Shown here in pieces: positions 16,665-27,821 of a DNA stretch of 64,000 nt. This DNA is from Desulfurococcaceae archaeon MEX13E-LK6-19 (GTDB lineage Archaea; Thermoproteota; Thermoprotei_A; Sulfolobales; Desulfurococcaceae): the NCBI GenBank assembly GCA_029637525.1, contig CP072660.1:1327612-1391611 (forward strand), given 5' to 3'. The notes beneath the pieces are model-generated. The model was not told the DNA's origin. It saw nothing but the letters and a program-made list of their open reading frames with translations, and searched no databases. Each line of letters begins with the position of its first letter. Positions within the stretch are counted from its first letter, which is position 1. A program made the position numbers and the translations under genes.

Positions 16665-17603
16665 TTATCTTATTATTTTTGATAACAGTTCTTCGAGTCT
16701 ATATGAAAATCTCCTCATGAACAATATGCTTAAAACGAATAATATCAGGAATGCTGCTGCGAAAACTAGTTTAAGCGAGAGAATAATGCTAAGTCTTATC
16801 ATAACGATCTTTTTTATAATTAATGCACCAGACCATGCTATTACTGCGTATTTATAACTATTGATCTCAAGAACTTTTGTGGCTAATTTCGCTGAGTAAT
16901 ACACGGTTAAACAAATAAGTATTTGTGTCAATAATAGTGAGAATACTATAAGTCTATACGTGAGATCGTTGTTAAACATGTTGGTCTCCGCTAGCGAGAC
17001 AAGCTCAAGCGCATTCATAATATCCTTTTCATTCACTAGGTAATGATCTCTATAGTAAAACAATTGAGTGAAAATATACCCGGCTCCAAATAATAGGTAC
17101 ATGTATACAACACGTACTCCTAGTATAATGAAGTATACTACAAGGAGAGCTACAACTATGTTATACAACGTATTCTCTCTTGAAACAATGTTATCTACGT
17201 TGTTACGGTTAAACGCTTTGAGGTCTCTATGCATTATAATGATGGACCCAGTCACTCCACCCAAAACAAAAATGATCGCTATATTTAAGAAAAGCATTGT
17301 AAAACTATCGGTTACAGTCTCCATTAAACAAAGCTCGTAAATTCTTGCAGCAAACTCGTCCGCAGCTATTTTCCCATGCATATATAGGTATCCGTAAAAA
17401 GCACTAAGTATTGAATCAAAAAACGCTACTCCAAACCTAAGAAGAATATAGAAAATAATAAGGAACCTGGTATACGTGCTTCTGAGCTCCTTCGGGAGAG
17501 CATAGAGTTCCTGTATTACTGAACCTGTTATAGTGCTCGTACCTCCAGTAGGAGGTTTATTCAAATCAACACACCTAGATTCCCTTAGCAGTAATATATT
17601 CAA
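16665..17603 (-). CDS. Multi-pass membrane protein, unknown
   Basis: 312 residues with about six hydrophobic segments: near residues 46-68, 100-122, 148-172, 215-238, 248-268 and 272-295. The N-terminal 40 residues are polar (PPTGGTSTITG). No motif recognised. TTG 17603 is the longest start; TTG 17564 has AGGTG at 8 bases upstream and is probably better, removing 13 residues. It stands alone between ribL and a phosphoribosyltransferase. Confidence 0.6.
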   Translation of the reverse strand: MNILLLRESRCVDLNKPPTGGTSTITGSVIQELYALPKELRSTYTRFLIIFYILLRFGVAFFDSILSAFYGYLYMHGKIAADEFAARIYELCLMETVTDSFTMLFLNIAIIFVLGGVTGSIIIMHRDLKAFNRNNVDNIVSRENTLYNIVVALLVVYFIILGVRVVYMYLLFGAGYIFTQLFYYRDHYLVNEKDIMNALELVSLAETNMFNNDLTYRLIVFSLLLTQILICLTVYYSAKLATKVLEINSYKYAVIAWSGALIIKKIVMIRLSIILSLKLVFAAAFLILFVLSILFMRRFSYRLEELLSKIIR

Positions 17604-17713
17604 TATGTTCTGATTAAAATAATGTTGACTTTAATATCTATGGATTGTACTAATAGGTTTGCCAAAAGAGATAGATAGAATCCTTTTTGCCAGGGGAAAT
17701 AAAAATATGATCG

Positions 17714-18313
17714 CTATTCTTGTTTAAGTAGTTCAAGGATCTTATTCAATATATGGCTATCGACTTCTTTCAAGCCATCACTTATTTCCTTCAACGCTTT
17801 CATTCCTAGTTCACGATATACCTCCAGTAACTCCCATGGGAAGACTACCCAGTTTCTCGTTGTTTTGTAGAAGTAGTCGGGTTTCATTGTTGTCCATGGC
17901 TTGACGTATAGTGCTAGTGTCTTGACTTTCTTGGCTCCATGCCTGTATGCTTCTTCTAGGACTAACTGTAGTGTTCTACCTGAATCAACTACATCATCTA
18001 CTATCAATACTGCTTTATCATACACATCTATGGTTAATGAGTGGAGAATTCTTGGCTTAGCCATTTGTACTCCTGCTTTCTTATAGAATTTTACAGCGAT
18101 AACACCGATATCCTCGATTCCCAGGAGATCGGATACTATTCTCGCGGGTATAAAGCCTCCCTTGGCGATAGCTATTATGGCGTCGAATTGGTGTCCGTCA
18201 TTTATTATCTTTTTGGACAAATCGATCAAGGCTTCATGTATTTCATGCCAAGAAACATATTCGAGTACAAGTTCTTGAGGCAAGTTTTCTTTGCACCCGT
18301 TTTCAAAGCCCAT
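17714..18313 (-). CDS. Type I phosphoribosyltransferase (xanthine/guanine-type)
   Basis: 199 residues. IIAIAKGGFIPARIVSDLLG near residue 46 and VLIVDDVVDSGRTLQLVLE near residue 100 are the PPi-loop and PRPP-binding motifs. The size and WVVFPWE near the C-terminus match archaeal hypoxanthine/xanthine-guanine-type enzymes, which make nucleotides from bases and PRPP. Regulatory proteins of this fold exist, so the substrate is inferred. ATG 18313 lies head to head with pyrG across 126 bases. Confidence 0.88.
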   Translation of the reverse strand: MGFENGCKENLPQELVLEYVSWHEIHEALIDLSKKIINDGHQFDAIIAIAKGGFIPARIVSDLLGIEDIGVIAVKFYKKAGVQMAKPRILHSLTIDVYDKAVLIVDDVVDSGRTLQLVLEEAYRHGAKKVKTLALYVKPWTTMKPDYFYKTTRNWVVFPWELLEVYRELGMKALKEISDGLKEVDSHILNKILELLKQE

Positions 18314-18395
18314 GTGCTTATGATCCCTCTGATCTCCTTTATTAACATTATTTACTAAATCTTGGTTGCACGCCTTGGCTGTTTAAGTAGCCAAG

Positions 18396-18403
18396 AATAT
18401 AAG
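18396..18403 (+). promoter_or_regulatory. TATA box for pyrG
   Basis: AATATAAG lies about 40 bases before the TTG start of pyrG, giving a leader of roughly 10-15 bases. Confidence 0.45.
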
Positions 18404-18433
18404 TAGTGGTCTAGGACTACACTATTATCGTGA

Positions 18434-20059
<1,626 letters not shown>

Positions 20060-20079
20060 GAAATGGGTAGGTGTGGTTT

Positions 20080-20796
20080 GTGAAGAGAAAACCACGTCTC
20101 ATAATAGCTCTTGACCCTCCACCCGATGTTGACGCCTATAACTGGGCTATAGACATTATAGAGTCTACTAGGGATCTAGTGGCAGGCTATGAAGTCGGGT
20201 TAACTCTTCTTGTTAAACTACGTGGACTCGAGGAGCTGAAGGACATAATAAATGCTATGAAGAACGTTGAACTAAAGATCGCTGACTTCAAGCTCGCCGA
20301 CATATCTGACATGATGCTTCTCGCTGTCGAGCCTCTCGTGAAAATAGGGTTCAACGCTTTTACAGCCCATGCATTCATAGGCTACGACAAAGGCTTGAAA
20401 GAGCTCAGCGAGTACCTTGCATCAAACAACGCTAGGCTACTGACTATAGTATCGATGAGCCATCCCGGCGGAGTATCTTTCCTCGATCCTGTGCTCGATA
20501 AACTGCTTGGCCTAGCCGTCAGAGCAAACTCATGGGGTATCATAGCACCGGCTACACGCCCCTGGGTTATAAGGAAGGCACGTAGGCTTCTCGAGGACTA
20601 TGGGTGGAGACACATAAAGATAATATCGCCGGGAATAGGCATCCAGGGAGCCAAGCCCGGGGATGGGCTTCTGGCTGGTGCTGATTACGAGGTTGTAGGC
20701 AGACTGATCACAAGGGATATTGATCCCCGGAATAAAGCGATGGAGGTTGTGGAGATTCATCAGAGGATTATTGAGCGTGTTGAAGAAATGAAGTAG
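20080..20796 (+). CDS. pyrF: Orotidine 5'-phosphate decarboxylase-family protein
   Basis: About 238 residues, TIM barrel. RLIIALDPPP at the first strand and KIADFKLADISDMM with the catalytic D-K-D triad of OMP decarboxylases; IISPGIGIQGAKPGDG near residue 190 is the phosphate-gripping loop. It converts OMP to UMP, upstream of CTP synthase. GTG 20080 has GGTAGGTG at 6 bases and is preferred over GTG 20071. Operon with pyrG; archaeal OMP decarboxylases are of similar length. Confidence 0.92.
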   Translation: MKRKPRLIIALDPPPDVDAYNWAIDIIESTRDLVAGYEVGLTLLVKLRGLEELKDIINAMKNVELKIADFKLADISDMMLLAVEPLVKIGFNAFTAHAFIGYDKGLKELSEYLASNNARLLTIVSMSHPGGVSFLDPVLDKLLGLAVRANSWGIIAPATRPWVIRKARRLLEDYGWRHIKIISPGIGIQGAKPGDGLLAGADYEVVGRLITRDIDPRNKAMEVVEIHQRIIERVEEMK

Positions 20797-20906
20797 AATT
20801 ACACCTTGTTTATACTCTTTCATACCGGGAAATACATTTATCCCTCGTGCATTCTTTTAATAATAGTAGTTAGCACACCACAAGTTTCTCAATGGTGAAT
20901 AGTTTT

Positions 20907-22175
20907 ATGCGTGGGAAGAAAGGTATAACTAAGACCGCTCTTGCAGCTATAATAGTCCTCATAATAATAATCGGTGTAGCAGGAGCATACTACTTCTTGT
21001 ACATGAAGCCTGCCGCGCCGAAAGAGAAGACGAAAATTGCTGTTGTCTACGACATTGGTGGACGTGGTGACCTAAGCTTCAACGACATGGCCTACCTCGG
21101 TGCATCAAAGGCAGCTAAGGACTTCGGACTAGAACTAGTTGAGGTACAGAGTAAAACAGAGTCCGACTACCTACCAAACCTTAGAACCCTCGCTAAATCA
21201 GGAGAATACGTTGTCATCATCGCGGTAGGATTCCTAATGACAGATGCTGTCAAACAGGTTGCTGACGAGTATCCAGACCAGCTCTTCGCCATAATCGACG
21301 GCTACATACCAGACAAACCCAACGTACTAAGCGTTCTATTCAAAGAGCATGAAGGCAGCGCATTAGTTGGAGCCTTGGCAGCCATGGTTGCACACTACTA
21401 CAACTGTAGCGCAGTCGGCGTAGTCCTTGGCATGGAGATACCAGTCCTATACAAGTTCGAGGCAGGATACTACTGGGGCATCAGGTACGGTGAAGAAATA
21501 TACAAGCAACACACAGGTGAGAACATTACACCACTAAACGTGCTCTGGACCTACACTGGAGCATTCAACGACCCAGCTAGAGGCAAGACTGCTACACAGG
21601 CACAGCTCGCACAAGGTGCTTGTGTCGTCTACAACGTTGCTGGTGCTACAGGTCTAGGTATCTTCGAGGCTGTTGAAGAGAAGTGTAAAGCTGAGGGCAA
21701 GGAGTATGGTCCACCATTCGCTATTGGTGTAGACAGCGACCAAGACTGGATCAAGCCAGGATACATCATAGCTAGCATGATGAAGAGAGTAGACGTAGGT
21801 GTATACACTGCTGTCAAGAGAGCACTAGACTACTACGACGGCAAGATCGAGACTTACGGCGGAATACTCGAGCTAGGTCTCAAAGAAGGCGGTGTTGCCA
21901 TAAGCAAGCTAGAAGACCTAGAGACATTCCTTGCAATTGCCGAACAAGCTGGTAAGGAGATAAACAAGACCTATATCATCAACAAGGTTAAGGCTATGAG
22001 AGAAAGGATACCCGACTGGATATGGGATGAAGTAGACAAGCTAGCCGAGAAACTCAAGACAAACCCAGACATCGAGGTTATGGGACTCAAGTTCTCAGAC
22101 ATAGAGAAGATGATACCACTTGATGCAGACGAGATCAAGCAGATACGTCAACAACTAGGAGTACCAACAGGCTAG
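20907..22175 (+). CDS. BMP-family nucleoside-binding protein of ABC importer
   Basis: About 422 residues. Short basic start with KKGITKTALAAI, then a hydrophobic helix, then a linker PAAPKEK and the periplasmic-type BMP/PnrA domain: KIAVVYDIGGRGDLSFNDMAY (ligand-site Asp and Phe-Asn), KEHEGSALVGALAAM, and GVDSDQDW near residue 280. No lipobox cysteine. K-G-I-T before the helix matches the class III (PibD/archaellin-type) cleavage consensus used by some crenarchaeal binding proteins. ATG 20907 has GGTGA at 8 bases; ATG 20892 is possible. C-terminal extension of about 70 helical residues beyond the core domain. First gene of the nucleoside import operon. Confidence 0.92.
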   Translation: MRGKKGITKTALAAIIVLIIIIGVAGAYYFLYMKPAAPKEKTKIAVVYDIGGRGDLSFNDMAYLGASKAAKDFGLELVEVQSKTESDYLPNLRTLAKSGEYVVIIAVGFLMTDAVKQVADEYPDQLFAIIDGYIPDKPNVLSVLFKEHEGSALVGALAAMVAHYYNCSAVGVVLGMEIPVLYKFEAGYYWGIRYGEEIYKQHTGENITPLNVLWTYTGAFNDPARGKTATQAQLAQGACVVYNVAGATGLGIFEAVEEKCKAEGKEYGPPFAIGVDSDQDWIKPGYIIASMMKRVDVGVYTAVKRALDYYDGKIETYGGILELGLKEGGVAISKLEDLETFLAIAEQAGKEINKTYIINKVKAMRERIPDWIWDEVDKLAEKLKTNPDIEVMGLKFSDIEKMIPLDADEIKQIRQQLGVPTG

Positions 22176-22284
22176 CCTTGGTTTAATCTCATAAAAATAA
22201 TCCCAACATTAATTTTTTATAGAAACTCCTTCTTAATACCTATATCATAGACTCTGTGGAAAGAATTTTCTTAGAGGATGCTCT

Positions 22285-23814
22285 ATGGCGAAGGGGGATA
22301 CTATAGTATACATGAAGAACATTGTTAAAGTATATCCCGACGGTACCGTAGCGCTCCGCGGCGTTGACTTCGAGGCTCGTGAAGGAGAGATACATGGTCT
22401 ACTGGGAGAGAATGGTGCAGGAAAAACAACCCTAATGAAGATACTCTCGGGTCTATTAAAACCTACCCAGGGAGAAATCTATATCAGAGGCAAGAAAGTG
22501 AGCTTCAAGAGCGCCTCGGAGGCACTCAAACACGGTATTGGTATGGTGCACCAGCATCTAGCTCTTGTGCCAGTATTCACGGCATTCGAGAACATAGCAC
22601 TTGGTCTCCCCTTGAAGACTGTTAAGAGAGAAGAAATAGTCAAACTTATGGAGGAAACAGGGCTGAAGATACCTCTCGACGCTGTTGTCGAGGATCTTCC
22701 ACTCGGTGTTAGACAAAGAATAGAGATCCTTAAGATGCTCTACCGTAACGTCAAGATACTCATCCTAGACGAGCCAACAACAAACCTTACACCAACAGAA
22801 ACCAAGGAGTTATTCAGGACACTAAAAGTATTGAAAGAACAAGGTAGAACAATAATTTTCATAACACACAAGCTACGTGAAGTCATGGAGATAACTGATA
22901 GAATAACTGTTCTAAGGAGAGGACGTGTAGTAGGTGTTGTCGAGACAAAGAATGTTACTCCAGAGCAATTAGCAAAAATGATGGTTGGGCGTGAGGTAGT
23001 ATTTAAGATCGAGAAGAAACCAGCTAAGCCACGTGAGCCAGCCCTTATAGTCAAGGACTTGTGGGTGAAAAGCGACTTAGGAGGCTGGGCTGTTAAAGGA
23101 GTTTCGTTCGAAGTTAGAGCAGGAGAGATCTTTGGCATAGCCGGTGTCGAAGGTAATGGACAGACAGAGCTCATCGAGGCGATAACTGGTCTACGCAAGG
23201 TAGAGAAAGGAGAGATCATTCTATTGGGCAAGAAGGTGACAAACAAGAACCCAGCTGAACTCTACAAGATGGGTCTCGGCCACATACCTGAGGATAGAAC
23301 AAAACTGGGACTCATACTCGAGATGAGTATAGCTGAGAACGCTATACTGGGTATACATAAGAACGCGGAGTTCCTCGGCAAATACTATACACTGAACTGG
23401 GATAACATATTCAAGCATGCCGAAAACGTTATCAACAGGTTCGATATAATCGCGCCTGGAGTCAAAGCCCCAGCGAAAAGTCTTAGCGGTGGTAACCAGC
23501 AGAAACTTGTTGTTGGACGTGAGATAAGTAAGCAACCAACAGTCATTATTGCTGCACAGCCAACACGAGGACTTGATGTCGCTGCTACAGAGTACATAAG
23601 GAAACTATTGATAAAAATGAGAGATGAAGGAAAGGCTGTTCTCCTGGTTTCAGCTGATCTAGATGAGGTTTTACAGCTTAGTGATAGAATGGCCGTTATG
23701 TATGAAGGAAAGTTCATGGGTATTGCTCGTCCCGAGGAGTTAACCAAGGAACAAATTGGTTTAATGATGGGTGGTTATACTCTTGAACAAGTTCTAGCCC
23801 GAGCCAAGAGGTGA
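22285..23814 (+). CDS. Nucleoside ABC importer ATPase, two nucleotide-binding domains
   Basis: 509 residues with two ABC domains in tandem, as in RbsA/NupA/BmpC. Domain 1: GENGAGKTTLM, Q-loop MVHQHLALV, LGVRQRIEILKML signature (LSGGQ replaced by LPLGVRQ) and ILILDEPTTNLTP. Domain 2: degenerate Walker A GVEGNGQTEL, full signature LSGGNQQKLVVGRE and IIAAQPTRGLDVAA. One normal and one degenerate site is usual in this class. It powers uptake of nucleosides bound by the upstream protein. ATG 22285; followed after 7 bases by the permease genes. Confidence 0.95.
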   Translation: MAKGDTIVYMKNIVKVYPDGTVALRGVDFEAREGEIHGLLGENGAGKTTLMKILSGLLKPTQGEIYIRGKKVSFKSASEALKHGIGMVHQHLALVPVFTAFENIALGLPLKTVKREEIVKLMEETGLKIPLDAVVEDLPLGVRQRIEILKMLYRNVKILILDEPTTNLTPTETKELFRTLKVLKEQGRTIIFITHKLREVMEITDRITVLRRGRVVGVVETKNVTPEQLAKMMVGREVVFKIEKKPAKPREPALIVKDLWVKSDLGGWAVKGVSFEVRAGEIFGIAGVEGNGQTELIEAITGLRKVEKGEIILLGKKVTNKNPAELYKMGLGHIPEDRTKLGLILEMSIAENAILGIHKNAEFLGKYYTLNWDNIFKHAENVINRFDIIAPGVKAPAKSLSGGNQQKLVVGREISKQPTVIIAAQPTRGLDVAATEYIRKLLIKMRDEGKAVLLVSADLDEVLQLSDRMAVMYEGKFMGIARPEELTKEQIGLMMGGYTLEQVLARAKR

Positions 23815-23821
23815 ACATGGA

Positions 23822-24952
23822 ATGTTTGGTTTCGGGAAACAGAAAAAGAAACCATCTTCTCAAGAAGAGATTTCCTTTAAGGAACTCTACGAGAAGTATC
23901 GTGAACAAATAGAGCGTCTCATAGAGATCATCGTAGCGATAATAGTGGGATTCGTGATAGCAGGTATTATAATGGCTCTCGGAGGCTATGACCCCATCAA
24001 AGCGTATAGCGCCATGTTTGAGACATCGTTCTCGCTAGAGGACCCATATTATCTCGCGATGACTCTTAGTTTCGCAACACCACTAATGCTTACAGCGCTG
24101 ACGTTCGCTGTTGGTGTTCGCGCAGGATTATTCAACATAGGTGCTGAAGGACAGGTGTACATGGGCGCACTTGGAGCCATAATTGTTGCATCGATGACTC
24201 TTCCCGGACCACTATACTTCCCACTAGCATTCCTGCTTGGCATGTTCCTTGGATCTCTATGGGGTCTTATTGCTGGTGTGCTGAAGTCTTTCCGTAAAGT
24301 AAACGAGGTTGTGACGACAATAATGTTGAACTGGATAGCGTACTGGATTGTAGAGTATGCTAGAGTATATGTCTATGCCGACCCAGAGAGACCAGAGAAA
24401 ACAATTAGTATGCCGGAAGCAGCAAGACTACCAATACTAGTCCCTGGATCAGAGCTCTCGCTAGCATTCATTATAGCTTTGGGTGTCGTTATACTAGTCT
24501 ACTATCTACTATGGCATACTGTCCTAGGCTATGAGATAAGAGCAACAGGTATGAACCCTAATGCCGCGAGATACGGTGGTATAGACCCTAGGCTTGCAAT
24601 GCTATCAGCATTCATGATCGGTGGTGTCACAGCAGGTATTGCTGGTGTGCTAGAGATTTGTGGTAGACCACCAACATACGCTATAACAACAGGATTGTCG
24701 AACCTAATGGGCTTAGGTTTCGACGGCATAGCCGTATCGCTTATAGGGGCAAACCACCCGCTAGCAATAATCCCTGCAGCAATATTCATTGGCGCATTGA
24801 CATCGGGTTCACGTGGTATGCAAATTGTTGCCGGTGTACCCCTAGAGATGGTCAAGGCTGTACAAGGTATAATCATTATGGCCTTGGCTGTACCGGGTCT
24901 CGTACGTTTACTCAAAACAAAATTCAGGAGGGGGATAAGTGTTGGAGTCTAG
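23822..24952 (+). CDS. Nucleoside ABC importer permease 1
   Basis: 376 residues of the BPD_transp_2 (RbsC/NupB) permease family. A polar cytoplasmic N-terminus of about 35 residues, then around nine membrane segments. Family motifs include GVRAGLFNIGAEGQVYMGAL and KVNEVVTTIMLNWIAYW, both diagnostic of BMP-type nucleoside importers. ATG 23822 has GAGGTG at 8 bases. Its 3' end overlaps the second permease by 14 bases. Confidence 0.94.
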   Translation: MFGFGKQKKKPSSQEEISFKELYEKYREQIERLIEIIVAIIVGFVIAGIIMALGGYDPIKAYSAMFETSFSLEDPYYLAMTLSFATPLMLTALTFAVGVRAGLFNIGAEGQVYMGALGAIIVASMTLPGPLYFPLAFLLGMFLGSLWGLIAGVLKSFRKVNEVVTTIMLNWIAYWIVEYARVYVYADPERPEKTISMPEAARLPILVPGSELSLAFIIALGVVILVYYLLWHTVLGYEIRATGMNPNAARYGGIDPRLAMLSAFMIGGVTAGIAGVLEICGRPPTYAITTGLSNLMGLGFDGIAVSLIGANHPLAIIPAAIFIGALTSGSRGMQIVAGVPLEMVKAVQGIIIMALAVPGLVRLLKTKFRRGISVGV

Positions 24953-25841
24953 CCTCATCCTTGACCTAATAAGGGATACCACATTCGCTATGACACCACT
25001 CCTACTCGCTGCTCTCGGAGAATTGTTTACTGAACGAGCAGGTATTGTAAATATTGGACTGGAAGGAATAATGCTGTTGTCGGCTCTAGCAGCTGTTGCC
25101 GTTGCAGAAGCATTCGTGAACCCATGGATAGGAGTACTTGCTGGCGTCGGCATGGGTGTCCTGATAGGTCTTATTCACGGCTATATATCAGCCTACTTCA
25201 AAGGAGACCAGATCATTAGTGGTCTCGGTATAAACCTGTTCGCACTAGGCTTCGTGGCTTTCGCTATAGAAGCGATATGGGGAGTTAGAGGCTACCACAC
25301 ACCACCCTATGAAGCCAAGGTACCCAGGATACCTGGGCTAGAGATATCACCGATCTTCATAGCATCGATTATACTAGTTATAGTAACATACTATATACTC
25401 TACAGAACAAGCCTTGGCCTCAAAATACGTGCTGTAGGCGAGAACCCCGAGGCAGCTGACGTAGTTGGAGTACACGTGGAGAGAATGCAGTTATTTGCAA
25501 CAGTCTATGGTGCAGCACTAACTGGACTCGCAGGAGCATTCCTTAGCATAGACTGGCTGGCAGCCATAACCAAGGAGTTGCCGGCAGGCAGAGGATTCAT
25601 AGCACTGGCCATAGTGAACTTCAGTAACTGGAATCCACTACTAGCTCTTGGAGGTAGTGTACTATTTGGCTTCTTCTGGGTGCTCGGCGAATGGCTTAAG
25701 AACATAGGTACAGTGAAAGCAGTAATCCCGATAACACTCATGAACACAATACCCTACATAGCAACATTAGTGGTCACTGCAGGAATAATAGGTAAATCAA
25801 GACCACCGAGACACGTTGGAAGACCCTACAAGAGAGAGTAA
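24939..25841 (+). CDS. Nucleoside ABC importer permease 2
   Basis: 300 residues, paralogous to the first permease. FTERAGIVNIGLEGIMLLSALAAV and KGDQIISGLGINLFALGF are family signatures; EWLKNIGTVKAVIPITLMNTIPYIATL is the conserved C-terminal region. About eight membrane segments. GTG 24939 is preceded by GGAGGGGG. Completes a four-gene import system beginning at 20907. Confidence 0.94.
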   Translation: MLESSLILDLIRDTTFAMTPLLLAALGELFTERAGIVNIGLEGIMLLSALAAVAVAEAFVNPWIGVLAGVGMGVLIGLIHGYISAYFKGDQIISGLGINLFALGFVAFAIEAIWGVRGYHTPPYEAKVPRIPGLEISPIFIASIILVIVTYYILYRTSLGLKIRAVGENPEAADVVGVHVERMQLFATVYGAALTGLAGAFLSIDWLAAITKELPAGRGFIALAIVNFSNWNPLLALGGSVLFGFFWVLGEWLKNIGTVKAVIPITLMNTIPYIATLVVTAGIIGKSRPPRHVGRPYKRE

Positions 25842-25854
25842 TGGATGCAATATT

Positions 25855-25882
25855 GTTTTTATTCTACCAATTAAGTATTTTT
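25855..25882. terminator. T-rich region between convergent operons
   Basis: GTTTTTATT at 25855-25863 and GTATTTTTTG at 25874-25883 follow the permease stop and precede the stop of the convergent ABC ATPase. Oligo-T tracts are the archaeal intrinsic termination signal; no hairpin is needed. Confidence 0.4.
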
Positions 25883-25900
25883 TGTAGCCATAACCGCTAA

Positions 25901-27025
25901 TTACTTGATTCTACTTAATGCCAATGCTTTTGGTGGGATATGTATGTATACTTTGTTCCCAGGCTTTATCTTGTCTAGTATCTCTAGAAGATAACCTCTC
26001 CCCACCTCTGCTTTAACAACAGTATTGATGTCTCGTAGTCTTAGCTCTAGCTTAATATTGCATTTGGTGACCTGTATACTAGATACAATTGCTTCGAACA
26101 CGTTTATTTTTATCCCACTATATTTACTAGAGACTATAACCACGTCATCAGGTCTAAAAAGCAGGAATACTTTGTCGCCTGCTCTCAGCCTATTATTGGT
26201 ATTCGAGACATATACTATGGCTTTCGTGCTCTCACTAAGCAATATCTTCATGAAACCATTACCAATGGTGTTCACGGTACCCTTCAGCATATTGAATCCA
26301 AGGAATCTAGCTGCTTCCTCCGATTCTATCTCCGAGAGCATGTTATCGGAAGTTCCTTTTCCAGCTATGCGCCCGTTAATTAGAACAAATATTTTATCAG
26401 ATAAGATCCAGGCATCATTCAGATCATGTGTCACCATCAATGTGGTAACTCCTATTCTTCTGAGTATGCTTCTGAGCTTTACTCGGGCACGCTCTCTAAA
26501 CATTGGGTCTATTGAGCTAAAGGGCTCGTCTAGAAGGAGGACTTCCGGGTCAGGTGCTAGGGCTCTTGCTATCGCTACTCTTTGTCTCTCACCACCACTT
26601 AGCTGGTGGGGATACTCTTTCTCTATACCGCTAATCTCCATGATATCCATTAGCTCTTTTACTCTACGTTTAATCTCGTTTTCACCGAGCTTCATACGCT
26701 TAAGCCCAAATGCTATGTTCTCGTACACATTGAGATGCGGGAATAACGCGTAATCTTGTGGTACATAGCCTACATTCCTATGCTCTGGAGGTACATTAAC
26801 CTCAATTGGTGATCCGTTGAGTTTCTGGAAAACAAGCTTACTGCCTATAATTATTCTTCCAGAATCAGGATTGATTATACCAGCTACTATGTTTAGTAAT
26901 GTTGTTTTTCCAGCACCATTGGGGCCGAGTAGTACGGCTAGTTCCCCGCGTCTTACATGTAATGATATATTGTCTAGTATTTTCCTCCTACCAAAATACT
27001 TGCTTACAGACTCTACAACGAGCAT
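25901..27025 (-). CDS. Molybdate/tungstate-type ABC importer ATPase
   Basis: 374 residues. ABC domain 1-235 with LLGPNGAGKTTLL, YVPQDYALFPHLNVYENIAFGL, LSGGERQRVAIARAL and VLLLDEPFSSIDP. A C-terminal region of about 130 residues (KVFLLFRPDDVVIVS and following) is the TOBE-type regulatory/oxyanion domain seen in ModC/WtpC/CysA. Together with the permease and ModA-like binding protein upstream it forms a Mo/W oxyanion importer; sulfate is a less likely alternative. Encoded last in the operon, 13 bases after the permease. Confidence 0.88.
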   Translation of the reverse strand: MLVVESVSKYFGRRKILDNISLHVRRGELAVLLGPNGAGKTTLLNIVAGIINPDSGRIIIGSKLVFQKLNGSPIEVNVPPEHRNVGYVPQDYALFPHLNVYENIAFGLKRMKLGENEIKRRVKELMDIMEISGIEKEYPHQLSGGERQRVAIARALAPDPEVLLLDEPFSSIDPMFRERARVKLRSILRRIGVTTLMVTHDLNDAWILSDKIFVLINGRIAGKGTSDNMLSEIESEEAARFLGFNMLKGTVNTIGNGFMKILLSESTKAIVYVSNTNNRLRAGDKVFLLFRPDDVVIVSSKYSGIKINVFEAIVSSIQVTKCNIKLELRLRDINTVVKAEVGRGYLLEILDKIKPGNKVYIHIPPKALALSRIK

Positions 27026-27038
27026 ACTGTAGACACCT

Positions 27039-27821
27039 CTATATCATGATCGTTTTCTTTTTCTCGATAATGTTCAGGGCCACCAACGTGATGAATGCTA
27101 TGATCAATAGTATTACTAGAAGCGCTATAGTCAAAGCTATATCGCCTGATGTCAACGCCAAGTATATTGCTATAGGGAGAGTCTCTGTCTTGAACCTGGT
27201 TGCCCCAGCCAAGGTGACTGAAGCACCGAATTCTCCTAGTGCTCTACTAAACCCTAGTATGAAAGCGGAGAATACACCGGTCTTACTCATGGGCAATACT
27301 ACTTTGTATAGAACAGCGGTTCTGCTATAGCCTAGTGTTCGTGCTACAGCTTCGTACTTTATATCAACCATGTCGAAAGTGGATTTCAGTATTTTCGTCA
27401 TCATCGGCAGTATGACAGTGTATTGGGCTACAACTAGTCCTGGTACTTCGAATACTATACTGAACAATGAATCCAGTGTCTTACCAGCAAAAGTATTGGT
27501 GAAGAATATGAGTAGTATTGTTCCGAGGGCTACTGGTGGCATGGCGAATGGGATCATAAGTATTGTCTCTACAACACTCTTTCCCCTGAAATTATGTCTA
27601 GACAAAACATAGGCTAGCGGTATGCTTGTAGACAAGGCGGCTATTGTCGCTGTCAATGATGTTATTAAGCTTAGTTTAACGGCAAAAACAGCCTCTTCAG
27701 AAAAAATCATTTGTAGCGACTTTAAGCCAGCCCAAGTAATAGTTGACACTACTATATACAAAAACAATAGAGCCATAATACACGGTAAGAGCAGTGGAGC
27801 GTATTCAGCCACTCGTTGCAT
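27039..27821 (-). CDS. Molybdate/tungstate-type ABC importer permease
   Basis: About 260 residues, six membrane segments. FAMPPVALGTILLIFF, RTLGYSRTAVLYKVVLPMSKTGVFSAFILGFSRALGEFGA is the long EAA-type loop and GEFGA signature of ModB/WtpB/CysT permeases. Start is uncertain: ATG 27821 overlaps the binding-protein stop by 17 bases and has GAGGT upstream; ATG 27851 would add ten residues and deepen the overlap to 47 bases. Confidence 0.88.
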   Translation of the reverse strand: MQRVAEYAPLLLPCIMALLFLYIVVSTITWAGLKSLQMIFSEEAVFAVKLSLITSLTATIAALSTSIPLAYVLSRHNFRGKSVVETILMIPFAMPPVALGTILLIFFTNTFAGKTLDSLFSIVFEVPGLVVAQYTVILPMMTKILKSTFDMVDIKYEAVARTLGYSRTAVLYKVVLPMSKTGVFSAFILGFSRALGEFGASVTLAGATRFKTETLPIAIYLALTSGDIALTIALLVILLIIAFITLVALNIIEKKKTIMI